Below are positions 24,803 through 32,925 of a stretch of DNA of 64,000 nucleotides, in pieces. Positions within the stretch are counted from its first letter, which is position 1; every line of letters begins with the position of its first letter. The DNA comes from Fundicoccus_A sp052115865 (GTDB lineage Bacteria > Bacillota > Bacilli > Lactobacillales > Aerococcaceae), in NCBI RefSeq assembly GCF_052115865.1, contig NZ_JBQKME010000005.1, positions 62,001 to 126,000 on the forward strand, read 5' to 3'. Made by a program: the position numbers and the translations under genes. The notes beneath the pieces were generated by a model. It saw only the letters and a list, made by a program, of their open reading frames with translations, was not told the origin of the DNA and made no database searches.

Positions 24803-25452
24803 ATGATTGAATTAAAGAATATCAATAAAGCTTTTGGTTCAAAAGAGATCTTAAAGAATCTTGATTTGAACATTGAAAATGGTGAATTGGTAGCATAAAT
24901 TGGTCAGAGTGGGTCCGGAAAATCAACTTTACTAAATATCATTGGCTTAATCGAACCATTTGATTCAGGAGAACTTAATTTTAATGGAATCAAAGATATT
25001 AAAGTTAATACATCAAAGTCTCAAGCAATCATTAGGGATCAAATTAGTTATTTATTTCAAAACTATGCGTTAGTCGATAATGAGACTGTCAAATATAATT
25101 TAGACTTAGCTTTGAAATACACCCAAAAATCAAAACAAGAAAAAAAGATATTATTTCAAATATTTTATCAAAAGTTGGACTAGCTGATATTGAAAGTAAA
25201 AAGATATATGAATTATCTGGTGGGGAACAACAACGTATTGCAGTTGCCAGAGCATTTATCAAACCAAGTAACCTTGTTTTAGCCGACGAACCAACAGGCT
25301 CACTGGATGATGAGAATAGAGAAAATATTTTAAATCTGATTATAGAATTAAATAAAAGTGGAAAAACTGTTATCATCTTTACACATGATCAATATGTAGC
25401 TCAAGCATGTTCAAGAATCATTGATATTCATGCGATTCAATCAATGACATAA
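24803..25452 (+). pseudogene. Broken ABC transporter ATPase of the bacteriocin locus
   Basis: The frame opens with MIELKNINKAFGSKEILKNL behind GGGAGGAG but meets TAA at 24896-24898, just before Walker A (GQSGSGKSTLL). After the Q-loop region (YLFQNYALVDNETV) a run of seven A residues at 25139-25145 lacks one base. The remaining protein continues in the next frame, with LSGGEQQRIAVARAF, the Walker B LVLADEPTGSLDD and the H-loop FTHDQ, to TAA 25450-25452. So one nonsense mutation and one frameshift disrupt a complete ATPase of about 215 codons, of the export-ATPase group linked to lactococcin 972 (TIGR03608-like). It starts 27 bases after the permease gene. A sequencing error in the A run is possible, but it would not remove the nonsense codon. 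Confidence 0.82.
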
Positions 25453-25472
25453 GTATAATAATAGAAGATGGG

Positions 25473-25514
25473 ATGAATTTCATTTGTGTGAATATAAATG
25501 AAATTCATTTTTTT
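25473..25514 (+). terminator. Rho-independent terminator after the ABC pseudogene
   Basis: ATGAATTTCATTT and AAATGAAATTCAT form a perfect 13-bp stem with a 10-base loop and seven T residues. Confidence 0.87.
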
Positions 25515-25595
25515 GCTTTGAAATGTAGTTTATAGCCCAAATTTTCTATCTTTTACAATTTAAAATGCAGAGATATTTATTTAACGACAGTTCAT

Positions 25596-25624
25596 TTGAC
25601 TTAAAAAAAATATTGGCTTACAAT
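25596..25624 (+). promoter_or_regulatory. Promoter of the heterodimeric ABC exporter
   Basis: TTGACT and TACAAT are separated by exactly 17 bases, giving a transcription start near 25631. Confidence 0.7.
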
Positions 25625-25630
25625 AGTTAA

Positions 25631-25844
25631 GGATATTAATTTTATTCACGTACTAGGTGAAAAATGTAGATTTTAAAATCTATATTATGTGTTTTAATAT
25701 AGGGCTGCCATAGCTAAGTCGATTCGGGGTGTTATTCTGTTTTTTTAAAAGACAGAAAAGTACTCTTTTTTTATTTTATTAAGATGCATGTCATTTTTTC
25801 ACTTAGTTGAAGCAAATTCAATTTAATTTGGAAGAGGGGAATTT
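25631..25844 (+). promoter_or_regulatory. Long 5' leader of the ABC exporter genes
   Basis: About 210 transcribed bases precede the first start codon. The leader contains the perfect palindrome TAGATTTTAAAATCTA (25667-25682). It also has an AGGTGA followed by an ATG-TAG start-stop, a candidate 8-codon frame at 25687, and two short stem options near 25735-25775 that end in a T run. This could be an attenuating leader, as known for BmrCD-type exporters in Bacillus, or just a long untranslated region. No known riboswitch class is recognised. Confidence 0.35.
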
Positions 25845-27563
25845 ATGTTAACTTTATGGAAGATGATGGATAAGAAAAATCTTATCAAAATATTTCTATT
25901 GATTTTATTTGAAGCAATAATGTTTATGCTGTTACCAACATTAGCTTCAGATATCTTAAACTATAGTGCATTGAATGGAGATGTTCGTTTAGTTTGGATA
26001 GTAGGAATTGCGATGCTATTACTTAATACGCTCTCATTAGTTCTAGCTTTTATCAGTGTTAAAATGAGTGCAAAAGAATCTCAAGGTTTAGGGCATAAAA
26101 TACGTAAAAATATGTTTGAAAATATCATGAATTTTTCACAAGAAGATATTGCGAAATTTGGAACGTCCACACTGATTACACGTACAACTAATGATGTCAT
26201 GCAGGTTCAGTTAGTAACCCAAATGGTTATTCGTTTAATTATCATTTCACCTGTTATCATGTTAGTTTCAATTTACTTTGCTTATCAAAAAGAGTCACAA
26301 TTAGCATGGGTTTTTGCTATAACACTTCCATTAATTGTTTTAGTTGTTAGTATCATCTTATATTTTGCGAGTCCAATTTTCCGTTCAATCCAAGGGAAAA
26401 CTGACCGTTTAAATAAGGTCTTTAGAGAAGGACTAACAGGTATTCGAGTGATTCGTGCTTTTAATACGACTGAATATGAAGAGGCACGTTTTGATGATGC
26501 CAACACTGATTTCAGAAATACTTCCATTAGAGCCAATTCGATTCTTGCTTTTATGTTACCAGGCTTGTTACTTGTCATGGCAGTATCAAACTCGCTGATA
26601 TTCTTAAATGGTGCTCAATTAATTAGTATTGGCGAAATGGATGTCGGTAACTTAATTGCTTTTGTTCAATATGGTTTTATGATTTTAAACAGTGTAATAC
26701 AAGTAGCTTTTCTGTTGTTCTTCTTACCAAGGGCTCAAGTTGCGGCAGAACGTATTTTAGAAGTGATGGAGACTGAGCCTTCAATTGAAGACTTAACTAA
26801 AGAAGTGGATGTTCTTGAAAATAGAGAAGTTACCTTAACCTTTGAACATGTCGATTTTGGCTTCCCAGGAGCTGAACGTCCTGCAATCGAAGATATTAAT
26901 TTTACTGCTTCTAAAGGCGAGACACTTGCAATTATTGGAGGAACAGGTTCAGGGAAAACCACAATCGCAAACCTCATTCCAAGATTGTATGAAGCAAGTA
27001 AAGGTAAAGTTCGGGTTAACGGTGTCAATGTAAAAAATATTCGTCAAGAAGAATTACGTTCTAAAGTAGGATTCGCCCCTCAAAAAGCTTTACTGTTTTC
27101 AGGAACCATCCGTAGCAACATGCAATACGGGAAAGAAGATGCAACGGATGAAGAAATCTGGGAAGCTTTAGAGATTGCGCAAGCGGATTTCGTTAAAACC
27201 TTAGATAAAAAATTAGACACAAGAGTTGATCAAGGTGGTGTCAACTTCTCAGGTGGACAACGTCAACGTCTAAGTATTGCGCGAGCTATCATTAACAAAC
27301 CAGATATTTATGTTTTTGACGATACTTTCTCTGCCTTGGACTTTAAGACAGATGCTAATCTAAGAAGGGCCTTAAAACCAGTAACAAAAGATTCTATCAC
27401 CGTTATTATTGCACAGCGAGTAAATACTGTAATTGATGCAGATCGGATTCTTGTGTTAGAAAATGGTAAAATTGTTGGGGAAGGTACGCATCAAGAATTA
27501 GTGGCCAATAACCCGGTTTATCAAGATATCGTTTCATCACAAATGAAAGGAGATGATCAGTAA
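25845..27563 (+). CDS. ABC exporter half-transporter, degenerate-site subunit (multidrug type)
   Basis: A 572-residue half-transporter: six membrane helices over residues 1-310, then a nucleotide-binding domain. Walker A is GGTGSGKTT near 365 and the signature is FSGGQRQRLSIARA. The Walker B run ends FDDTFSALD, with Asp where the catalytic Glu is normally found, and the switch region reads AQRVNTV, with Gln in place of His. These changes mark the non-hydrolysing site of heterodimeric exporters such as LmrC, EfrA and TM287. It overlaps its partner by one base. A GAGGGG site precedes the start. It probably exports drugs or lipids; the substrate cannot be read from sequence. Confidence 0.9.
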   Translation: MLTLWKMMDKKNLIKIFLLILFEAIMFMLLPTLASDILNYSALNGDVRLVWIVGIAMLLLNTLSLVLAFISVKMSAKESQGLGHKIRKNMFENIMNFSQEDIAKFGTSTLITRTTNDVMQVQLVTQMVIRLIIISPVIMLVSIYFAYQKESQLAWVFAITLPLIVLVVSIILYFASPIFRSIQGKTDRLNKVFREGLTGIRVIRAFNTTEYEEARFDDANTDFRNTSIRANSILAFMLPGLLLVMAVSNSLIFLNGAQLISIGEMDVGNLIAFVQYGFMILNSVIQVAFLLFFLPRAQVAAERILEVMETEPSIEDLTKEVDVLENREVTLTFEHVDFGFPGAERPAIEDINFTASKGETLAIIGGTGSGKTTIANLIPRLYEASKGKVRVNGVNVKNIRQEELRSKVGFAPQKALLFSGTIRSNMQYGKEDATDEEIWEALEIAQADFVKTLDKKLDTRVDQGGVNFSGGQRQRLSIARAIINKPDIYVFDDTFSALDFKTDANLRRALKPVTKDSITVIIAQRVNTVIDADRILVLENGKIVGEGTHQELVANNPVYQDIVSSQMKGDDQ

Positions 27564-29377
27564 TGGCAGAAAACCAAAAAAATACAAGCCAAAGAGAAGC
27601 AAAGCCAAGAAATTTTTGGGGTACTATACAACGATTAGTTAAATATATGTCGAGCCTTGCTTGGTGGATGTTGCTCGTAATTATTTTTGCAGCTATTTCC
27701 GCTGTTTTACGCGCTCAACTCCCTAGAATTATGGGTAATATCACAACAATTGTCTTTGAAGGAGTAAGTAAAGGCTGGCAAGGGAATGGTGAAGGATACT
27801 TCCCAATCGATTTTGAAGCTGTAACAAATACCGTATTAATTTTAGTAGCTACATATGTCCTTTCTGCAATTTTCAGATATTCACAACAATTTATTACAGC
27901 TCGAATTTCTCAGCATACTGTATATCGTTTAAGACGTGATATCAAAGCCAAAATGGGCCGTTTACCGATTTCATATTTTGATTCACATTCTTACGGTGAT
28001 ATTTTATCCAGAGCTATTAATGATATGGACCAAGTGGCAGGATCATTAGGGCAGTCACTCACACAGTTAACGACAAGTGCTGTTTCGCTAGTAGCAGTAT
28101 TGTTTACTATGCTTTATTTGAGTGGTAGCTTATCGTTTATTGTATTGTTAATGATTCCTTTGAATTTGATTGTTATTCGTTGGGCTGCACCTAAAGCTCA
28201 GAATCAATTTAATTTACGTCAACAAGCTTTAGGGAATTTGAATGATTTTATTGAAGAAAAATATTCTGGGCAAACTGTTGTTAAAATTTACAATCAGGAG
28301 AAAACAGAAGCGAAAGAATTTAATAAGCGGAGTGAAGAATTAAATGAAGCTTCATGGAAAGCAGAATATTATGCCGGATTAATGAATCCATTAGTGGGTA
28401 CCGTGAAAGATATGATTTATGCGTTAATTGCGTTATTTGGTGGGATTGGCATTATTAATGGAACTACTACAATTGGTGTTGTTCAATCGTTCTTACAATA
28501 TACCAACCAATTTAGTAATCCGTTTCGTGAGCTGGCCAACTTAGCCAATACTATTCAAATGACAGTTGCAGCAACTGAGCGTGTTTTTGAAGTTCTTGAT
28601 GAAATTGAAATGGAAAACCCTAAAGGTTTAGAAGATAAAAATGATAGCTCATATAAAGTTGAATTTGAACATGTTCAGTTTGGCTACAACAATAATCAAC
28701 TATTAATGACTGATTTTAATTTAAAAGTTAAAGAAGGTGAAATGATTGCCGTTGTAGGACCAACTGGTGCTGGTAAAACAACATTGATTAATTTACTTGA
28801 AAGATTTTACGATGTTTCTGGTGGAGCAATTCGTTATAATGGACGCGATGTTCGTAATATGAGTCGTGAAGATTTAAGAAGTAAGTTCTCTATGGTTTTA
28901 CAGGATACTTGGTTGTTCAATGGAACCATTTGGGACAATTTAAAATATGGTGCTGACGAGAATATTTCGAATGATGATATTTTAAATGCATCAAAAGCTG
29001 CTCACGTCCATGATTTTGTTCGTTCGCTTCCAGATGGTTATCAAACAATGTTAACCGAAGATGGGACGAACTTATCACAAGGTCAGCGTCAATTGATAAC
29101 GATCGCTAGAGCTTTCTTACAAGATCCAGATGTACTGATTTTAGATGAAGCTACTTCAAGCGTGGATACAAGAACTGAAGTATTAATTCAAAGGGCGATG
29201 AATCGTCTGCTTGAAGGCCGTACGAGTTTTGTAGTGGCTCACCGCTTATCAACTATCCGCGATGCTGACAACATCATTGTAATGAATCAAGGTGATGTGA
29301 TTGAATCAGGTAACCATGACGAATTGATGGCACAAGATGGCTTTTATGCTCAATTATATAATGCGCAGTTTGCATAA
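27563..29377 (+). CDS. ABC exporter half-transporter, catalytic-site subunit (multidrug type)
   Basis: The 604-residue partner of the preceding gene, with an N-terminal extension of about 35 residues, six membrane helices and a nucleotide-binding domain. Walker A is GPTGAGKTT near 395. Walker B with the catalytic Glu is VLILDEATSSVD, and the switch His is in VAHRLSTI. The signature reads LSQGQRQLITIARA, with Gln replacing the second Gly. That is the expected counterpart of the degenerate site in the first subunit. The arrangement matches LmrD, EfrB and TM288. The start codon overlaps the stop of the first subunit (TAATGG), so stoichiometric translation is likely. Confidence 0.9.
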   Translation: MAENQKNTSQREAKPRNFWGTIQRLVKYMSSLAWWMLLVIIFAAISAVLRAQLPRIMGNITTIVFEGVSKGWQGNGEGYFPIDFEAVTNTVLILVATYVLSAIFRYSQQFITARISQHTVYRLRRDIKAKMGRLPISYFDSHSYGDILSRAINDMDQVAGSLGQSLTQLTTSAVSLVAVLFTMLYLSGSLSFIVLLMIPLNLIVIRWAAPKAQNQFNLRQQALGNLNDFIEEKYSGQTVVKIYNQEKTEAKEFNKRSEELNEASWKAEYYAGLMNPLVGTVKDMIYALIALFGGIGIINGTTTIGVVQSFLQYTNQFSNPFRELANLANTIQMTVAATERVFEVLDEIEMENPKGLEDKNDSSYKVEFEHVQFGYNNNQLLMTDFNLKVKEGEMIAVVGPTGAGKTTLINLLERFYDVSGGAIRYNGRDVRNMSREDLRSKFSMVLQDTWLFNGTIWDNLKYGADENISNDDILNASKAAHVHDFVRSLPDGYQTMLTEDGTNLSQGQRQLITIARAFLQDPDVLILDEATSSVDTRTEVLIQRAMNRLLEGRTSFVVAHRLSTIRDADNIIVMNQGDVIESGNHDELMAQDGFYAQLYNAQFA

Positions 29378-29440
29378 GGATTTTAGTCTTTATTATAAAT
29401 AATATAAAATTTGGGACAAAAACTTTAGCTATCTAAATAA

Positions 29441-29486
29441 ACAGAAACCGCTATTTCATTCATGAGTAAGTGGTTTCTGTTTTTTT
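29441..29486 (+). terminator. Terminator after the ABC exporter, part of a repeated module
   Basis: ACAGAAACCGCT and AGTGGTTTCTGT form a 12-bp stem followed by T residues. Stem, loop (TTCATTCATGAG) and flanks closely match the terminator at 47548-47595. Confidence 0.88.
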
Positions 29487-29536
29487 GTGTTAAATTAGCT
29501 GCATTTCTTAATTTGTAGGTCATTATGGTTGAGCTA

Positions 29537-29704
29537 ATGTCGGTCAACGTATTACTTGACCTACAATAACGGTTTTTAATGTCGGTGAACTAGCGACTTG
29601 ACCAACAATAAAAGTCTTTAATGACAGTGGACGCCTCCGTCGACCGACAAAAGCCGCAATTAATGTGAGTTAACTCTACACCAAACCAACATATAACACA
29701 TACA
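29537..29704. repeat. Tandem array of four 42-bp units
   Basis: Units begin with ATGT or ATGA at 29537, 29579, 29621 and 29663, an exact 42-bp period. The first contains the inverted repeat GGTCAA / TTGACC with an 8-base spacer. The second has GGTGAACTAG with TTGACC. The third has GTGGAC with GTCGAC. The fourth keeps ATGT, AACT and ACCAACA in register. Most units carry a (C/A)AACAATAA-like segment after the second arm. It fills the 419-base gap between the exporter terminator and the nnrD promoter. Confidence 0.8.
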
Positions 29705-29770
29705 ATTTTTGATAAACGTTACTTTCATCTCAAGCACTATATTTTTTGCTTCAATGAATGCTTTCTATAG

Positions 29771-29776
29771 TATAAT
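29771..29776 (+). promoter_or_regulatory. -10 element before nnrD
   Basis: A perfect TATAAT lies 21 bases before the start codon. The best -35 match (TTGCTT at 29746) is 19 bases away, so the promoter is only moderately supported. Confidence 0.45.
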
Positions 29777-29796
29777 GAAAAGAAAAGGAGCTTTTT

Positions 29797-30636
29797 ATGC
29801 CAAATATCACACTAGATTACGTCAAAAACCATTTGCCTATCAGAAAATTCGATGCATATAAAGCAAACTTTGGGCGTGTTTTATGTATTGGTGGCAATCA
29901 TGAAATGGGAGGCGCTATTATGTTAGCAGCGGGGGCTGCTTTACATACAGGGGCTGGTCTTGTTACGATTGCATCCGATCAAGTTAATCGTACTAGTATT
30001 CATGCACGTACGCCTGAGATAATGTTCGCGGATATATCTGATTTGTATCGGTTAACAGAGTTGGTGTCGAAAATGGATATTATTTTAATAGGACCAGGCT
30101 TGGGTCGAAGTGAGGAAGCCTCACATATCTTTAATACAGTCATGCAGTCAATGAGCGAAAAGCAATATTTAGTAATCGATGCAGATGGTTTATCGTTTTA
30201 TAAAAAATATCGACAAGAATATACGCTATCTGCTAAAAAAATTATTTTAACCCCACATTTAGGTGAATGGGAAATGTTAACTGGAGTCAAAGCCAATGAA
30301 GAACATCATGAAATAAATAAAACTGCCCAAGAACAGCTTGGAGCTATTGTTGTTTTGAAAAAAGCTCGAACAGAAATTTATTATGATGATGAGGTCTGGA
30401 CAAATACTTCGGGTAATCCAGCGATGGCTACTGGTGGTATGGGGGACACATGTGCAGGAATGATTACTGGCTTTTTAGGACAATACGCTGATGCAACTCA
30501 AGCGATTAATTCAGCTGTCTTTTTACATAGTTACATAGCGGATCAATTAGCTAGAAACCAATATGTAACTTTACCCAGCCGAATCATTGAGTGTATCCCA
30601 ATGACCATGAAAGATTTTATAAAAGGAAAAATATGA
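29797..30636 (+). CDS. nnrD: ADP-dependent NAD(P)H-hydrate dehydratase
   Basis: A 279-residue ribokinase-fold enzyme that repairs hydrated NAD(P)H (the YjeF C-terminal domain as a separate protein). Family segments are CIGGNHEMGGAIMLAAGAAL near residue 31, GPGLGRSEEA near 100, VIDADGLSFY near 127, TPHLGEWEMLTG near 148, and GNPAMATGGMGDTCAGMITGFL near 207-228 with the catalytic Asp. The N-terminal epimerase domain (NnrE) is not fused, as in many Gram-positive species. AAGGAG stands before ATG. Its stop overlaps the start of the alkD-like gene (ATGA). Confidence 0.9.
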   Translation: MPNITLDYVKNHLPIRKFDAYKANFGRVLCIGGNHEMGGAIMLAAGAALHTGAGLVTIASDQVNRTSIHARTPEIMFADISDLYRLTELVSKMDIILIGPGLGRSEEASHIFNTVMQSMSEKQYLVIDADGLSFYKKYRQEYTLSAKKIILTPHLGEWEMLTGVKANEEHHEINKTAQEQLGAIVVLKKARTEIYYDDEVWTNTSGNPAMATGGMGDTCAGMITGFLGQYADATQAINSAVFLHSYIADQLARNQYVTLPSRIIECIPMTMKDFIKGKI

Positions 30637-31319
30637 TGACATTATATGAGTTATTTGATGAGTTACCTAAATATGCAGATGCACAAAATAAAATGGCTAT
30701 GGAACGCTATATGCGGAATCAGTTTGTATTTTTTGGCATTAAGACGCCTTTAAGGCGTGAAATCAGTGGTATTTATTTAAAGGAAGCGAATAAAAGAGCG
30801 AAGGCTGCGAGATATGCAAGGGATTCTGTTGATTGGGATTTTGTGAGTATGTGCTGGAAGAGGCAAGAACGAGAGTTTCAAATGTTGGCAATTGATTATT
30901 TGCTTGCTTTAAAAGAATGCTTGGCGCCAGAAGATATCGATTATTTACAAAAGTTAATCATCAGCAAATCGTGGTGGGATTCTGTAGATGCATTGGCTAA
31001 ATTAGTAGGTCATATTTGTTTAAAGAAAGAGTCAATGCAGGCTTTAATGCTTGATTGGAGCCTTTCAGACAATTTATGGCTACGTCGAACGGCAATCATT
31101 CACCAATTAGCCTATAAAAAGAAGACGAATCCAGAACTTTTAACCCGAGTTATTCAAAATAATTTAGCAAGCCAGGAGTTTTTTATCAATAAAGCCATTG
31201 GATGGGCTCTTAGAGAATATGCTAAGACGAATCCTGACTGGGTTATTACATTTTTAATTGAAAAACAAGATGTAATGAGTGCTTTGAGTATGAGGGAAGC
31301 TCGCAAAAATTTGAAGTAA
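30633..31319 (+). CDS. DNA alkylation repair glycosylase, AlkD-like
   Basis: A 228-residue all-helical protein made of HEAT-like repeats, of the AlkD family that excises N3- and N7-alkyl purines. The hallmark KSWWDSVDALA near residue 110 contains the aromatic pair and catalytic Asp. LWLRRTAIIHQL near 148 supplies the conserved Arg, and NKAIGWALREYAK near 185 carries the third DNA-contacting Trp. ATG 30633 overlaps the end of nnrD and has AAAAGGAA upstream; an upstream in-frame ATG at 30591 lies inside nnrD. It is cotranscribed with nnrD and probably with the downstream LytTR regulator. Confidence 0.88.
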   Translation: MMTLYELFDELPKYADAQNKMAMERYMRNQFVFFGIKTPLRREISGIYLKEANKRAKAARYARDSVDWDFVSMCWKRQEREFQMLAIDYLLALKECLAPEDIDYLQKLIISKSWWDSVDALAKLVGHICLKKESMQALMLDWSLSDNLWLRRTAIIHQLAYKKKTNPELLTRVIQNNLASQEFFINKAIGWALREYAKTNPDWVITFLIEKQDVMSALSMREARKNLK

Positions 31320-31351
31320 TTATAAATAAATGACGTAGAAAGGGAAATTGA

Positions 31352-32080
31352 ATGAGCCAATACTTGTCAGTCGTTATTGTGGATGATGATCCAATTCAAC
31401 TTGTTTATATGGAATCCTTGTTACAAGAAATAGGTCAACAGTTAAAAGTTGCCATCAAGGTCGATCAATATACTCATGGAAAGGCATTTTTGTTTGATTT
31501 AGAGGATCGCCTCGATTGGCAAATCGCTTTTTTAGATATTGAAATGCCAGAATTAAATGGTATGGAAGTGGCTAGAATTATTCGTGAAAAAGATTTACAA
31601 TTAAGTCTTGTTTTTGCTACCGGTTTTGCTGAATATGCCATTGAAGGCTATGAAGTGAAAGCTTTAGCTTATTTGTTAAAGCCAATTAAAATAGAAAAAG
31701 TTAAGCGTGTCATTGAAAGTTTCCTGCAGTCTCAGCCTGAGGAAGAAAAGTCGGTTGTGATTGAAACAGAGGGAACACAGGTAAGAATCTTATTGAATGA
31801 GTTAATTTATCTTGAAGTTAAACAACGTGAGTTAGAAATTGTAACAACGAATGCATCTTATTTAATTAGACAACCACTTTCTACATTTCAAAACCAATTA
31901 GATCATCGATTTATACAGACCCATCGCTCATGTGTAGTTAATTTGGATTTTGTTAGTCACATTTTAAAGCAAGATGTTCTACTACTGAATGGAGATAAAG
32001 TTCCTTTATCGCGTCGTCAAGCAAAAACGATTCAAACAGCATTTATAGATTATCATAAACAGAAGGTAACCTTACAATGA
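31352..32080 (+). CDS. LytTR-family response regulator
   Basis: A 242-residue regulator of the AgrA/ComE/BlpR class. The receiver domain (residues 1-125) has the acidic pair VDDD near 10, the phosphorylated Asp in AFLDIEMPELNG near 60 and the Lys in LLKPIKIEK near 108. The LytTR DNA-binding domain (about 140-238) includes IYLEVKQRELEIVTT and RFIQTHRSCVVNLDFV. Its stop overlaps the start of the kinase gene by four bases. Paired 21-bp-spaced half-sites before the ABC exporter at 32926 are its probable target (inference). The ligand sensed is unknown. Confidence 0.92.
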   Translation: MSQYLSVVIVDDDPIQLVYMESLLQEIGQQLKVAIKVDQYTHGKAFLFDLEDRLDWQIAFLDIEMPELNGMEVARIIREKDLQLSLVFATGFAEYAIEGYEVKALAYLLKPIKIEKVKRVIESFLQSQPEEEKSVVIETEGTQVRILLNELIYLEVKQRELEIVTTNASYLIRQPLSTFQNQLDHRFIQTHRSCVVNLDFVSHILKQDVLLLNGDKVPLSRRQAKTIQTAFIDYHKQKVTLQ

Positions 32081-32814
32081 ATTATTTATTTATATTGCTT
32101 ATCTTACTCATTTTACTCGTTTTAGTTCTTATTATTCGGATATTATATCAGCGGAAAGAATTAACCTTTCATAAGCTTCAACAAGAAGAATTGGATGATT
32201 ATGCTATTGAAGTTGAACATATTTATCGGCAATTAAAAGCAATTCGGCATGATTATCGTAATCATTTACAAGTTATGGATGTATTTGTAAAATCAAAACA
32301 ATTTGAATTATTAGAAGTGTACATCCAACAACTAAATAATGAATTGAACCAAGTAGATACTATTATTCAAACAGGTAATACCTTAATAGATGCTTTAGTA
32401 AATACGAAATTGTCTATTGCTAAGCATAAAGGGATTAGATTAGATGCCACAGCCATTGCCCCTGTTATATTGCCCATTCAGAATGTTGATTTATCAGTGA
32501 TTATTGGAAACTTGTTGAGCAATGCCATCGATGCAACGACCAATCAACTTCAGCAAAACACGAAATCGAATCCTTTTATCCGTTTATACATTGCACCTAT
32601 GACTAATAATTTGTACATTAGTATTACTAACACAATGGATAAAAATCCTCAGAAAAATTTTATGTCAATCAAAGCTCCCAATCGGCAAGGCTATGGTATT
32701 AGACGGATTGATGAGACCGTTCAAAAATATCAAGGCTTTGTTAACCGACAATGGGAAGAAGGAGTGTTCGTTACTGAAATCACGCTTCCCTTATTTAACA
32801 AAACCTTAGATTAA
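32077..32814 (+). CDS. Minimal GHKL sensor histidine kinase
   Basis: A 245-residue kinase of the HPK10/AgrC type. Only one hydrophobic segment is present (residues 3-23). It is followed by a short linker and the phospho-acceptor motif IRHDYRNHLQVM with His at about 58. The GHKL ATP-binding domain includes IGNLLSNAIDAT near residue 145 and RQGYGIRRIDETVQ near 208. AgrC-type kinases normally have five to seven membrane helices that bind a peptide. This one lacks any such sensor, so it must sense through a partner, perhaps the adjacent ABC transporter, or respond to an intramembrane signal (inference). Confidence 0.88.
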   Translation: MNYLFILLILLILLVLVLIIRILYQRKELTFHKLQQEELDDYAIEVEHIYRQLKAIRHDYRNHLQVMDVFVKSKQFELLEVYIQQLNNELNQVDTIIQTGNTLIDALVNTKLSIAKHKGIRLDATAIAPVILPIQNVDLSVIIGNLLSNAIDATTNQLQQNTKSNPFIRLYIAPMTNNLYISITNTMDKNPQKNFMSIKAPNRQGYGIRRIDETVQKYQGFVNRQWEEGVFVTEITLPLFNKTLD

Positions 32815-32843
32815 GTAAAACACTTATTCTAAGGTTTTTACCT
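32800..32843 (+). terminator. Terminator at the 3' end of the kinase gene
   Basis: AAAACCTTAGA and TCTAAGGTTTT form a perfect 11-bp stem that begins inside the last codons of the kinase gene, followed by TTTACCTTTT. Confidence 0.75.
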
Positions 32844-32907
32844 TTTAAACCAAAAAACCAACCGTTTAAACACAAATAAGTAATTCCTTCAAAAAATTAT
32901 ATATGAT
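32840..32907 (+). promoter_or_regulatory. LytTR-type direct repeats and promoter before the ABC exporter pair
   Basis: ACCTTTTAAAC at 32840-32850 and ACCGTTTAAAC at 32861-32871 are direct repeats with a 21-bp period, the spacing used by dimers of AgrA/ComE-type regulators. A -10-like TATGAT at 32902-32907 follows, and no strong -35 is present, as expected of an activated promoter. The region lies between the kinase terminator and the exporter start. Confidence 0.65.
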
Positions 32908-32925
32908 ACAGATGAGGTGAAGAGA

